In this document: positions 15,839-25,125 of the stretch, piece by piece
Numbering within the stretch: position 1 is the first letter of the stretch
Layout of the letters: every line of letters begins with the position of its first letter
Source of the DNA: Chloroflexota bacterium
GTDB taxonomy: Bacteria > Chloroflexota > Anaerolineae > UBA4142
NCBI GenBank assembly: GCA_016215025.1
Contig: JACRMI010000001.1
Coordinates: forward strand, 1 to 40,337
Reading direction: 5' to 3'
DNA: 40,337 nt
Position numbers and translations under genes: made by a program
Notes under the pieces: generated by a model
The model's input: only the letters and a program-made list of their open reading frames with translations
Database searches by the model: none
Told to the model about the DNA's origin: nothing

Positions 15839-17413
15839 ATGCTGCGGAATCTGTCTACGGTCGAATCTGTCGCCAATCGAGCTAACGCTCAATTGAGCGT
15901 CATGCTCGTGCATTTGGAAACGGGCCAACTCGTTCGTCGCTCGACCGATGAAGACCAAGTGTTCATGTTCAAACATGCGCTTGTACAAGACGCGGCCTAT
16001 CAATCGCTTTTGCAAAAACAGCGACGGGTTTTGCACGCGCTTGTCGCGCAAACCATCGAAACACTTTACCCCGATCAATTGGATGTGTACGCGGCTGTAT
16101 TAGCAGGTCATTATAGCCATGCACGCGATGATACTAGGACGGTTGTCTATTCCATTCTGGCAGGCGACGTGGCGATGCGGCTGTCTGCATTTGCCGAAGC
16201 GCGCTTGCATTACAATGCCGCGCTCGATGCGTTGACGCGTTTGCCCGACGATCAAATCAACCTGGGGCGGCGCGTGGACACGCTCATCAAGTTGACCAAT
16301 GCATCGGCGTTTGCCGACGACCCTGCGCTCAATTATGCGCGCTTGATCGAGGCGGAAAAGCTAGCGACAAGATTGAGCGAGACCGAACCGAATTATCGCA
16401 AACAACTGGCGCACGTGTATTACTGGCGCGGCTTTATCAGTCTGATGCTCAACGATACGCGCGAGACGATGCGGAGCTATCAACAATCGCGGCGCGTCTC
16501 GCAAGAAATTCATCTGGACCAATTGGCCGCGCAAACGACCTTTGATTCGGCGGTGGTCTTGAATGTGCAAGGGCGTTTTGGCGAAGCGGAGCCGATGTTC
16601 GTCGAAAGCATTGAATTGATGCAGCAAGCCGGCAAGCCGATTGAAGATGTGATTGCGTTGGCGCAATGGGGCGTCGCGCTGGCAGGGCGAGGTCAGTATG
16701 CGCGCGGACTAGAGCAAGCGCAGATCAGTTTGGCGCGAGTTCAGAGGGTTGGCACGGGGTATGCGGTTCAAGTGAATCATCTGCTCATCGGCTGGATTCA
16801 TTTTCTCGGCGGCGAATGGATGCGCGCACTCGAATCGCTGCAAACGTCATTGCAGTTGGCGCACCAAGGCGGCGATTGGATCCAAGTGTTTACATCGTCG
16901 ATTTTTATTGCATGGATTTCAAGTCGATTAGGACAATCGGCGGCAGCGCAGCAAACTCTCGCGCAGATTCAACCGTTGGTGCAAAAAACGAACGCGCGCC
17001 TGGTCGGTATCGAAATGTTTATGGCGGCGCAAGCGGAAATTGCTTTGGGTGCAAATCAAATCGACCAAGCGTTGGCGTTAGCCGAGCAAACGGTGGCGGC
17101 TTCACAAGCCAACGATGCGCTGTTCAGCCAGGGCATCGCGCAGCGAGTTTGGGCGCAGGCGCGGGCAGCGCAAAACGCATCCTGGGACGACGTCGAAGCG
17201 CATCTCCAATCGAGTCTGGATGCGTTTGCGCAAGGTGATGCGCGAATCGAAATGGCGCGGACGCAAATGACGTGGGGCAAGCTGTTGCTCGACCGAACTG
17301 AGCGCGAATCGGCAAAAAACCATTTCGAGCAAGCGGCGGCGCAATTTGAAATTTCGGAATTGACGCGCGAACTCAAAGAGGCGCGCGCATTTTTGTCGCT
17401 GGAGAAAACGTGA
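15839..17413 (+). CDS. Headless TPR module 3 of the array
   Basis: A 524-residue module. After about 15 extra residues it shows the shared head (LVHLETGQLVRR, FMFKHALVQDAAYQSLL, RRVLHALVAQTIETLYP) and then TPR-like helices. It is closest to the module at 12668: both have DTLIK/DTLVK, an IHYWLGRM/VYYWRGFI helix and a matching C-terminus (TWGKLLLDRTERESAKNHFE). This is the only member of the run separated from its neighbour by a gap (34 bases). The ATG at 15839 has AAGGA 14 bases upstream, while an ATG at 15908 would cut into the head. A perfect 16-base palindrome (ACGCTCAATTGAGCGT, 15885-15900) lies in its first codons. Confidence 0.75.
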   Translation: MLRNLSTVESVANRANAQLSVMLVHLETGQLVRRSTDEDQVFMFKHALVQDAAYQSLLQKQRRVLHALVAQTIETLYPDQLDVYAAVLAGHYSHARDDTRTVVYSILAGDVAMRLSAFAEARLHYNAALDALTRLPDDQINLGRRVDTLIKLTNASAFADDPALNYARLIEAEKLATRLSETEPNYRKQLAHVYYWRGFISLMLNDTRETMRSYQQSRRVSQEIHLDQLAAQTTFDSAVVLNVQGRFGEAEPMFVESIELMQQAGKPIEDVIALAQWGVALAGRGQYARGLEQAQISLARVQRVGTGYAVQVNHLLIGWIHFLGGEWMRALESLQTSLQLAHQGGDWIQVFTSSIFIAWISSRLGQSAAAQQTLAQIQPLVQKTNARLVGIEMFMAAQAEIALGANQIDQALALAEQTVAASQANDALFSQGIAQRVWAQARAAQNASWDDVEAHLQSSLDAFAQGDARIEMARTQMTWGKLLLDRTERESAKNHFEQAAAQFEISELTRELKEARAFLSLEKT

Positions 17414-18888
17414 CCAATCTATCTTCTCAACTTGGTCAATTAGAGACTGCGCAACTCGTGCGGCGGCTGGCCGAACCCGACCTGACGTATATTTTCAAGC
17501 ACGCGCTGGTGCAGGATACCGCGTACGAAATGCTCCTCAAGAATCGACGACGTGACATTCATCGCCGCGTTGCCGAAATCTATGAGCAATTGTACGCCGA
17601 TCAATCCGACGAATTCGCGGCGGTCTTGTCCAATCACTATTGGTCCGGCGAAGTGTGGGAACGCGCGGCGAATTTTGCGATTCTGGCTGGGACCGGCGCG
17701 TTGCGCGTCTTTGCGATCCGTGAAGCCTTGGGCCATTTTGAACGGGCGCTGCAATCGTTAAAGCAATTGCCAGCGCCATCATCTCTGCAAGAATATGAGG
17801 CGTTGATCGGTTGGGCAAACGCTGCGTTTGGTTATCGACACTATGATGAACAAATGGAACATCTTGCCCGCGCAGAAAAAATCGCGCGCGAGTGGAACGA
17901 TAAACCGCGGCTCGCGCGGTCGCTCTATGAAATCGGGCGGGTCCACGCTGCGCAAGGGCGCTATGGGCGGGCAATTCCAGTGCTCGTCGAATGTTTCACC
18001 TTGGCGGATGCGCTGAGCGACGATCGCTACAAGATCCTTCCGACGTTCGTGATGGGTATGACGACGCTCGATGTCGACCTGCAACAAGCCATCGGCTATT
18101 TTGAACAAGCGATTGAACTGGCGCAGCGGTATGAAGATATGGATATAGAAGCGCAAGCATGGAATGCGAAGGCGATAGTCCATGCGCGTCGCGGCGAATT
18201 CGCTGCGTCGCAAGCGGCCATTGCGCATGGTCAAGCTTTGATCGATCAAGTCAAGTCGCCCAAAGCCGTCTCTGATTTTTATCTCTTCGCCGGTTGGGCA
18301 TTTTGGGAAATGGGCGATGCGCAAACTGGATTGGTTTGCAGCAAGCGCAGTGTTGAGTTGGCGCAGGCTTCGGACAACATGGATTGTTTGTGCGGCGCGT
18401 TTGATTGCGTGGGCTTTAATCAATTGGCCGGCCAGCAACTGACGTATGCCGCCGACGCATTCCAAGAAGCGATTCGCCGCTCGCAAATTTCTGGCGCAAA
18501 GAGTTTCGAGAATCTGGGGCGCGGCGGATTGGCGATTGCCGAGTTTCAAAGTGGACGCAGCCAAGCCCTGCATGATTTGGAGCAAGCTTACGCCGAGGCT
18601 CAGTCAACCGACCTTCCCATGAACGCGGCACTGATGGCGCTTGCCCTGGGTGAAATCTATGCCGACATGAGTGACTGGGTCCGCAGCGAAGCGCGGCTAA
18701 ATCAAGCGTTGGATTTTTTTCGCCGCAATCAAATGACACCATACCTTGCTCGGGCGCTCGAAAGCTTGGCGCGGACCTATGAGCATCAAGGCGAAACGAC
18801 TCAAGCTGAGCAAGCCCGCGCCGAAGCCGACCGCTTGACGCACGAATTAAGACAGGCGCGCGGACTACTGGTCGCGGAGAGCGCGTGA
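17410..18888 (+). CDS. Headless TPR module 4 of the array
   Basis: A 492-residue module, the shortest of the set. The head is LGQLETAQLVRRLAEPDLTY, then FKHALVQDTAYEMLL and RRDIHRRVAEIYEQLY. TPR-like helices follow (for example AVLSNHYWSGEVWERAANFA). The start is GTG at 17410, overlapping the previous stop as GTGA, with GGAG at 17401 inside the upstream gene, so it is translated by coupling. It lacks the DxLRxxFL-type end seen in modules 2, 5 and 6 and instead ends with a Glu/Arg-rich helix like module 3. No membrane segment or signal is present. The function is unknown beyond protein-protein interaction. Confidence 0.75.
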   Translation: MTNLSSQLGQLETAQLVRRLAEPDLTYIFKHALVQDTAYEMLLKNRRRDIHRRVAEIYEQLYADQSDEFAAVLSNHYWSGEVWERAANFAILAGTGALRVFAIREALGHFERALQSLKQLPAPSSLQEYEALIGWANAAFGYRHYDEQMEHLARAEKIAREWNDKPRLARSLYEIGRVHAAQGRYGRAIPVLVECFTLADALSDDRYKILPTFVMGMTTLDVDLQQAIGYFEQAIELAQRYEDMDIEAQAWNAKAIVHARRGEFAASQAAIAHGQALIDQVKSPKAVSDFYLFAGWAFWEMGDAQTGLVCSKRSVELAQASDNMDCLCGAFDCVGFNQLAGQQLTYAADAFQEAIRRSQISGAKSFENLGRGGLAIAEFQSGRSQALHDLEQAYAEAQSTDLPMNAALMALALGEIYADMSDWVRSEARLNQALDFFRRNQMTPYLARALESLARTYEHQGETTQAEQARAEADRLTHELRQARGLLVAESA

Positions 18889-20672
18889 CCGATCTCTCTT
18901 TGCAGCTTAGTCAACTGGAATTCGCCCAACTCGTGCGTCACCTTGCCGAAGAGGAACCCGCATACATTTTCAAGCACGTGCTCACCCAGGATGCGGCGTA
19001 TCAATCGTTATTGCAGAAACAACGTCGCGAAATTCATCGCGATGTGGCGCGCGCGTACGAAGCGATTTATGAGGATAGCTGTCTCGACGATTACGCGGCG
19101 ATCTTGGCGCAGCATTATGCGGCAGCGGGTGATGAGGCCAAGACACGCGATTATGCGATTCGCGCTGCCGAATTGGCTCTCCGGACCAATGCCAATGCGG
19201 AAGCGGCGATGTATTTCGGGCGCGCGATTGAGATTGTGAAGCGTGGACGCGTAGAGACGTTCGCGAAGCGTGCAACGTCTCTACTGTCCTTGTATTTGAA
19301 ACGCGGACGCGCGTTGGAATTGTGCGGGCAATATTTCGATGCGCTGAGCAATTATACAGAGATGTATTCGGTGGCGCGCGAAAGTAAGGACCGCGTGTTT
19401 GAACTCGCCGCGATGATGGCGCGCGCGACGCTCCACGCGACGCCCACGCGACTTCAAAATCTTGAACTGGGACGAACGCTTTTAGATGGCGCGCTGGCGT
19501 TGGCGCGCGAAGTGAAGGATCGAGCCGCCGAGTCTAAGGCGCTGTGGAATTTGATGATCATCGAGTATTTTAGCGGTCACCCGGCCCAGTCCGTCGAATA
19601 TGGCGAGCAGGCCTTGGGAATTGCGCGTGAGTTGAATTTGCCGGAACAGATTGCCTACATTCTCAACGATATTTCACGCAACTATGCCGCACTTGGACGA
19701 GTCGAAGATGCGTTGGGCGCACTAAGCCAAGCGCGCGAATTGTGGAAATCGTTGGGCAACTTGCCAATGCTCGTCGATAACCTGGGAACATCGGCGGATA
19801 ATGCGGTATCGTTTGGCAATTATGCGCAAGCGCTTTTATGGGCTGAAGAATCGCATCGCCTGAGCATCCAGATTGGCAACCTTTGGAATCAAGCGTACAG
19901 TCAGTGGGTTCTGGGCAGCATTTACTACGAGCAAGGGAGATTCAAGCAAGCCGTGGAGACGTTGACCGCGACCATGCAGATGGGCGATGAATCCGGTTTT
20001 GTTGTGGCGACGTGGGCTGCGCGCGTCATTTTGGCATGGTTGTATGGTTCAGTCGGGTTAGCCACGCGCGGAATTACTCTGCTTGCGCCGTTTGTCGATC
20101 AAGTCCGGCCGGTGGATGTGCCTTTCAAAGCATGGGGTCTGGGTGTCCTGGCTTTGCTCTATTTGCAAACCGGCAACCTTGCGCAAGCTGAAACGTTGGT
20201 TGCCGAAGCCAGCCGCGATCCAAAACGCGAAGACTTGGCGAACATGGTCGCGATCATCGTTACCTTGTGTGAAGGGTCTGTGGCGATGGCGCATCGGCAG
20301 TATGAACAAGTCGAGCCAAGCGCCCGCGCATTGCTACAACAATACGAGTCGACCAAGATTCATATCTATAAAGCGGACCTGATGTTATTAACCGCCAGAG
20401 CGTTGCACGCGCTCGGCAAGATCGATGCAGCGCGCGCGATGTTGGCGCAAGCCAAGACGGAAGCGGAAACGGTCGGCACGCGGCGCGTGTTGTGGGAGAT
20501 TCTCGCCGAGTGGAGCAATTTGGAAACCGAATCTGGCAATGCGGTTGTGGCACAGACCTTGCGTACGCAAGCGCGTGAAATCGTCGATTTTATTCTTGAG
20601 CACGCTCCGGATGATTTGCGCGAACCGTTCTTGAATTTGCCACGGGTGCGTCAGATAATGGAACAGTCATGA
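18885..20672 (+). CDS. Headless TPR module 5 of the array
   Basis: A 595-residue module with head LSQLEFAQLVRHLAEEEPAY, FKHVLTQDAAYQSLL and RREIHRDVARAYEAIYED. CLDDYAAILAQHY and TPR-like helices follow. It has the same length as module 6 and is clearly its closest relative, implying a recent tandem duplication. The start is GTG at 18885 in a GTGA overlap, with GGAGAG just upstream. Codons near residues 123-134 are formed by a palindromic repeat (19251-19284), yet the frame stays open. The C-terminus HAPDDLREPFLNLPRVRQI is the family's usual end. Confidence 0.75.
   Translation: MTDLSLQLSQLEFAQLVRHLAEEEPAYIFKHVLTQDAAYQSLLQKQRREIHRDVARAYEAIYEDSCLDDYAAILAQHYAAAGDEAKTRDYAIRAAELALRTNANAEAAMYFGRAIEIVKRGRVETFAKRATSLLSLYLKRGRALELCGQYFDALSNYTEMYSVARESKDRVFELAAMMARATLHATPTRLQNLELGRTLLDGALALAREVKDRAAESKALWNLMIIEYFSGHPAQSVEYGEQALGIARELNLPEQIAYILNDISRNYAALGRVEDALGALSQARELWKSLGNLPMLVDNLGTSADNAVSFGNYAQALLWAEESHRLSIQIGNLWNQAYSQWVLGSIYYEQGRFKQAVETLTATMQMGDESGFVVATWAARVILAWLYGSVGLATRGITLLAPFVDQVRPVDVPFKAWGLGVLALLYLQTGNLAQAETLVAEASRDPKREDLANMVAIIVTLCEGSVAMAHRQYEQVEPSARALLQQYESTKIHIYKADLMLLTARALHALGKIDAARAMLAQAKTEAETVGTRRVLWEILAEWSNLETESGNAVVAQTLRTQAREIVDFILEHAPDDLREPFLNLPRVRQIMEQS
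19251..19284. repeat. Palindromic repeat inside module 5
   Basis: GTAGAGACGTT (19251-19261) is the exact reverse complement of AACGTCTCTAC (19274-19284). From memory, this palindrome type is usually intergenic in bacterial genomes. Here it encodes part of a loop between two TPR helices (RVETFAKRATSLL), where module 6 has an unrelated sequence of nearly equal length. Confidence 0.55.
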
Positions 20673-22456
20673 ATCTCATTTCGCAACTCGATCAACTCGA
20701 AACGGCGCAACTCGTTCGCCACACGACCGATGTCGATCAGACCTATATTTTCAAACATGTCCTGACCCAGGACTCGGCGTATCACTCGCTGTTGCAAAAA
20801 CAGCGCCGCGAGATTCACCGCCAAGTGGCGCAAGCGTATGAGGCGCTGTACGGCAAGCGTTGTCTCGACGACTATGCCGCGATTCTTGCACAGCATTACG
20901 GCGAAGCGGGCGACGAACTCAAGGCGTTCGATTATGCCATGCGCGCCGGCGAATCGGCGGCGCGCCTGTACGCTCACGCCGAAGCGATCGAGTATTACAA
21001 GCAAGCGATTCAGATTGCGCGGCGGCAAAGCGCGCCGGCGGCATTCCGCCTATCGCTTCAAGACTTGTATTTGAAACTGGGGCGCGTGTACGAGTTGAGC
21101 GATAAATTTGATGCTGCGCTCAAGTGTTATGCCGAGATGGAATCGGTTGCGCGCGAACGCGGCGACCGGACGATGGAGCTGGCGGCGTTAGTAGCCCGCG
21201 CAACGATCTATTCGATCCCTAGTCAGCACTTTGACAAAGAACGTTCCAGGTCGATGTGCGAGCAGGCGTTAGAACTGGCGCGTGCAATTGGCGACGAACC
21301 GGCCGAAGCCAAGATTCTGTGGAATCTGCTTTTGGCGAACTCACGCCTTGACTTGCACTATCGCGATGCCGTTGTCTATGGCGAACGCGCTATTGAGATT
21401 GCGCGGAGACTCAATCTGACCGAACAACTGGCGTACTTGCTCAACGACATTAGTTTGCTGTACGTCATGAGTGGAAAAGCAGAGCTGGGTGTGCGGTACA
21501 ACCTGGAATCGCGTGAAATGTGGCGCGCGATGAACAACCTGCCCATGCTGGCTGATAATTTGGGGTATGCCATCATGCAGCATATCCTTCTCGGCGAATA
21601 TCCGCAGGCTATTGAGGAATCGCACGAGTCGTTGGAGATTAGTCGGCGCATCGGCAATGTATGGGGAGAGGCGTTCACTGATTCGTGGCTCGGTGAAGCG
21701 TACCGCGAACTCGGGAAAATTAATCTCGCCATCGAGACGATGGAAAAATCAATCGACCTGGCTGGGCATAGCTTTCAAGCGCCGTTGGCTTTTACGCGGG
21801 CTGACCTGGCATGGCTCTATGGAGATTTGGGACAAATCGGACCTGGCTTGGAGCAAGCCAAACTTGCGTATCTCGCCGGTGAGAAGATCGCTCAGGTGAT
21901 GCATCTGTACACGTCGGCGACTCTGGGGTACTTGCACCTATTGAACGGCGATCTCGCGACAGCTCAGTCGATCATCGAAGAGGCAGCCCAGCGCATCAAT
22001 CCTGACGTTTCGACCAGCCTGTTTGACATGGCGATCTATAGAGCGGAGGCAGAGCTTTATTTGGCGCAAGGTGATTACGCGCGAGCGATTCAGGCGTGCG
22101 ATTGGTTGATTGATTTCTCGCGCTCGTTCCGAATGCGGCAACATTTGCCCGACGCGCTTTACACCAAAGCCCAGGTGTTGATGCGCCAGGAAAAATTGGA
22201 CGACGCCATCGTTTCGTTGCAAGATGCGAAAAGTCAAGCCGAGCGCTCAAGTTCGCGCTGGATGCTTTGGCGTATTCTGGCGACGCTCGGTGAGATTGAA
22301 GCGGCGCGCGGTCATTTCGATCAAGCGAAATCGCTGCGCGCCCAGTCGCGCGAAAACCTCGACTATATTATCGCGCACACGCCGTCCGATTTGCGCGAAT
22401 CGTTTTTGAACACACGCGACGTACGCCGAGTCATGGAATTACAGCGCACGCTGTAA
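20669..22456 (+). CDS. Headless TPR module 6 of the array
   Basis: A 595-residue module and the last gene of the operon. The head is LDQLETAQLVRHTTDVDQTY, FKHVLTQDSAYHSLL and RREIHRQVAQAYEALYG. The body is a TPR-like superhelix and the end is HTPSDLRESFLNTRDVRRV. It closely resembles module 5 (CLDDYAAILAQHYGEAGDE against CLDDYAAILAQHYAAAGDE). It starts at an ATGA overlap with module 5. Two short hairpins follow its stop and separate it from the convergent phosphatase gene. Confidence 0.75.
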   Translation: MNLISQLDQLETAQLVRHTTDVDQTYIFKHVLTQDSAYHSLLQKQRREIHRQVAQAYEALYGKRCLDDYAAILAQHYGEAGDELKAFDYAMRAGESAARLYAHAEAIEYYKQAIQIARRQSAPAAFRLSLQDLYLKLGRVYELSDKFDAALKCYAEMESVARERGDRTMELAALVARATIYSIPSQHFDKERSRSMCEQALELARAIGDEPAEAKILWNLLLANSRLDLHYRDAVVYGERAIEIARRLNLTEQLAYLLNDISLLYVMSGKAELGVRYNLESREMWRAMNNLPMLADNLGYAIMQHILLGEYPQAIEESHESLEISRRIGNVWGEAFTDSWLGEAYRELGKINLAIETMEKSIDLAGHSFQAPLAFTRADLAWLYGDLGQIGPGLEQAKLAYLAGEKIAQVMHLYTSATLGYLHLLNGDLATAQSIIEEAAQRINPDVSTSLFDMAIYRAEAELYLAQGDYARAIQACDWLIDFSRSFRMRQHLPDALYTKAQVLMRQEKLDDAIVSLQDAKSQAERSSSRWMLWRILATLGEIEAARGHFDQAKSLRAQSRENLDYIIAHTPSDLRESFLNTRDVRRVMELQRTL

Positions 22457-22500
22457 CGCGAGTAGCTTGCTCGCGAATGGTCTGCGAGCGCGCCGCTCGC
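22457..22500. terminator. Hairpin pair between convergent genes
   Basis: CGCGAG/CTCGCG (22457-22475) and GCGAGC/GCTCGC (22484-22500) form two stable stems in the 45-base gap between convergent stops. No T-run follows, so this is a weak terminator or a small dispersed repeat rather than a textbook intrinsic terminator. Confidence 0.4.
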
Positions 22501-22501
22501 A

Positions 22502-24097
22502 CTACGAGTGTGATAACACGACCATCGTCACGTCGTCAAAGAGCGGCTGGTCGCCGACAAATTCACGCACGGTCTTCTCCACCGCATTCGTTAGTTCTGA
22601 AGCTGGCGCATGGGTGTGGTCATAAATAAGCTTTTTCAGGCGACGTTCTCCAAAGGCATGTCCTCGTTGGTCAACCACATCCGTGATCCCATCGGTATAA
22701 AGCACCAGCAAATCCCCCGGACACATCTCGATTTGGTTTGCAGCGTATGCGCTAAACGGTAAAATGCCCAACGCTAAGCCGTGTGCGCTTAATCGTTCAA
22801 GTCGTTTTGTTTCGGCGCGCCAGAGGAACGGCGGATTGTGTCCGGCGTTAGCATACGTAAAACGATTAGAATGCGAATCTAGAATTCCTAGGAACAAGGT
22901 GACGAACATTCCATTCGCCGCATCCGTGCATAAGAGTCGATTGGCGCGTTGTAAGGCGCGTTCGGGCGCGTGTTCGTCGAGGGTGCTCGCGCGCACGACG
23001 CTTCGGGTGGCTGCCATGAACAGCGCGGCGGGCATTCCTTTGTCGGATACGTCGGCGATGACAATTCCGAATTTGCCGTTGCCAAGCGCGATGTAATCGT
23101 AATAGTCGCCGGCGACTTGGCGCGCGGGCTGCCACATGCCAGCTAACCGAAAACCTGGGATGCGCGGTGCGCGAGTTGGCAGCAGATTGCGCTGCACTTT
23201 GCGGGCTGCATCCAGCTCGCCATCCATGCGCCCTTTTTCGGTGGCAAGCCCGTACAGACGCGCGTTCTCAATCGCGATAGCGGATTGGTTGGCGAAGAGG
23301 AGAAGCAAATTCGCATCGTCCTGAGTGAACGGTGCGGATTTTTTTTCGCGATAGACGCTGAGCACGCCGATTGTTTCGCTGCCAAGACAGATCGGAGCCG
23401 CGAGCACGCGCAATCTGTTTTCGACGACGGGTTTGCCAGTCGAAAAAGCGCGGCGCGCAACTTGTTCGGTGCGCGCATTTTTGAAGGGCGCTTGGGCGAC
23501 GAGTTTTCCGGTCGCCGCTTGATAGAGATGAAGCGTGCCGCCTGTGCTGGCGAGCAAATCGGTTGCGCGATGAACCATTGCATGCAAAGCTTGATCCAAT
23601 TCCAGGTGTCGGCTAATGTCCAGCGAAGTGTCGTACAACTGTTGCAATTGTCGATTGTGTTCTCTGAGTTCCTGCATCAGCACATCGTCGCGTTCGCGCA
23701 AGCGCTGGCTGCTCGCGCGCGCAGCTTGGTAGAGCAAAACCGGAAACTCTTTCGTGACGGCGAGAAAATCATTCTTGAAGATTTCGATGACGACTGCATC
23801 TGAGCGGGCGCGCGCTGCCGCCGAGCGGGGTTTGTTATCGATCAAGCTCATCTCACCAAAGTGATCGCCGGGTTGCATCGTGTTGAGTATCACATCGCCG
23901 TCGGGGCTGGGCTTGAAAATATCCACGGAACCGGATTTGAGCAGATAAAACTTGTCGCCGGTTTCGCCGTCGTTAAAAATGTTCGCGTGCGCGGCATACC
24001 GCACCTGGTTGGCGGATTGAGCGAGATGAGTCAGCGTTTTTTCGTCGACCGAATCAAAAACGAGAAAACGGCGGAGGGTCTGTTTGTCTATTGACAT
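22502..24097 (-). CDS. Cyclic-nucleotide-binding, GAF and SpoIIE-type phosphatase
   Basis: A 531-residue cytoplasmic signalling protein. Residues about 10-125 form a CRP-type cyclic nucleotide-binding domain with the phosphate-binding cassette FGEMSLIDNKPRSAAA, whose Arg-Ser pair is the usual cNMP contact. A short helical linker leads to a GAF domain (about 160-300). A PP2C/SpoIIE phosphatase follows (about 320-530) with the metal Asp motifs VAGDYYD, IADVSDKG, YTDGITD and FDDVTMVV. Such enzymes dephosphorylate anti-sigma-antagonist or similar partners. An alternative GTG start at 24124 would add nine residues. It converges on an operon encoding nucleotide cyclases, so it may sense their product; that link is inference from position. 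Confidence 0.85.
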   Translation of the reverse strand: MSIDKQTLRRFLVFDSVDEKTLTHLAQSANQVRYAAHANIFNDGETGDKFYLLKSGSVDIFKPSPDGDVILNTMQPGDHFGEMSLIDNKPRSAAARARSDAVVIEIFKNDFLAVTKEFPVLLYQAARASSQRLRERDDVLMQELREHNRQLQQLYDTSLDISRHLELDQALHAMVHRATDLLASTGGTLHLYQAATGKLVAQAPFKNARTEQVARRAFSTGKPVVENRLRVLAAPICLGSETIGVLSVYREKKSAPFTQDDANLLLLFANQSAIAIENARLYGLATEKGRMDGELDAARKVQRNLLPTRAPRIPGFRLAGMWQPARQVAGDYYDYIALGNGKFGIVIADVSDKGMPAALFMAATRSVVRASTLDEHAPERALQRANRLLCTDAANGMFVTLFLGILDSHSNRFTYANAGHNPPFLWRAETKRLERLSAHGLALGILPFSAYAANQIEMCPGDLLVLYTDGITDVVDQRGHAFGERRLKKLIYDHTHAPASELTNAVEKTVREFVGDQPLFDDVTMVVLSHS

Positions 24098-24215
24098 AGT
24101 GAAATCCGATTGGAGGTTTAGCACCTTGATGGGCGGAATACTGATTTAAAGATACCACGATTGGAGAGGCGGGTCAACCAAGTGGATAAGGTCTCGCTTT
24201 TGAAAGATCGACGTA

Positions 24216-24938
24216 CTATTTAGGCGATGGTGCAAGGTTGTATCGGATAAGGACGGTGTGCCAACCCATGGGTGTGCCATGATGGTCATCGATTTCTTCG
24301 ACAATTCCAATTCTAGGGCAAAACCAAGTTTGGGCTGTATCGCTCGCCCAGGCATCGTCGAACAAAAAGCAATTGTCAAAGCGACCGGCGGGCACGGTCA
24401 CTTGTCCGACACGCAAGGTTATGCGAGCTAGTCCATCATTGAATAGATTCCACTTTTTGCCGATTTCAAGTGGAAAGACAAATTCCAACTTTGACTCATC
24501 GAATTTAGACAGGTCAAGTTTCCGTTCTTGGCGATACAAACGGTTTTCGTTAAGCACCCACCAATATTCGCTTGAGGTGGCCGGTCTCAATGGCTCAGCT
24601 TTCTGACTCGGTGGAACAAATCCAACCGATGTTTCGGCGCTTTCCTCTCGATGCATTTGAGCGATAAAGTAGGGCGGTGTGTTTTTTCTTTCGACAATGG
24701 TATCGGTGATGAGATGCGTTGCCGTTATGATTTCGGTTATGGGTACACCTTCGTATCGGGTGACCTGATACATCCAGGTGTTACCCAAGACCAATGGCAT
24801 CGCGTCAGAGAAACTAGGCGATGCTGGAGGAGCGGGGGTACTAATTATCGAGCAGGAGATGGCAGCCCCCGCGAGTAGAGTAAGAAAGCCAAAATAGAAG
24901 ATTGAGAATTTGAATTCTCTTGATAGCTTACTATCCAT
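24216..24938 (-). CDS. Lipoprotein of unknown function
   Basis: A 240-residue protein starting at ATG 24938 behind AGGAGA. A charged N-terminus and a hydrophobic stretch (IFYFGFLTLLAGAAISC) end at a lipobox Cys, followed by a Pro/Ser-rich linker (STPAPPASPSF). The mature part (PLVLGNTWMYQVTRYEG, FPLEIGKKWNLF, VTVPAGRFDNCF) resembles secreted beta-rich proteins that open with a PL-x-x-G-N-x-W-x-Y motif, known widely in bacteria without an assigned role. It should face the outside of the membrane. It is divergent from the exporter gene to its right and shows no obvious functional tie to the nitrogen genes. Confidence 0.7.
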   Translation of the reverse strand: MDSKLSREFKFSIFYFGFLTLLAGAAISCSIISTPAPPASPSFSDAMPLVLGNTWMYQVTRYEGVPITEIITATHLITDTIVERKNTPPYFIAQMHREESAETSVGFVPPSQKAEPLRPATSSEYWWVLNENRLYRQERKLDLSKFDESKLEFVFPLEIGKKWNLFNDGLARITLRVGQVTVPAGRFDNCFLFDDAWASDTAQTWFCPRIGIVEEIDDHHGTPMGWHTVLIRYNLAPSPK

Positions 24939-25076
24939 CTTTTTCTCCTGTCCCTGTGAGGTGCGCAACCGCAAGTGGATTGTGCAATTGGCACAAGTGT
25001 CCTGCGATTATTATCCCACATTTTGCACGTAGACGTATGTTTGACTTGCTGGTATCATTTGAGCGTTAGGTTCAGT

Positions 25077-25104
25077 TTGACAATTAACTCGCTTTGCGTA
25101 GAAT
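25077..25104 (+). promoter_or_regulatory. Promoter of the lysE-glnA unit
   Basis: TTGACA (25077-25082) and TAGAAT (25099-25104) are separated by 16 bases. Transcription would begin near 25111, ahead of the leader hairpins, leaving about 120 bases of leader before the GTG start at 25230. Confidence 0.65.
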
Positions 25105-25125
25105 AGCTCCGTAAACAAAATATAC

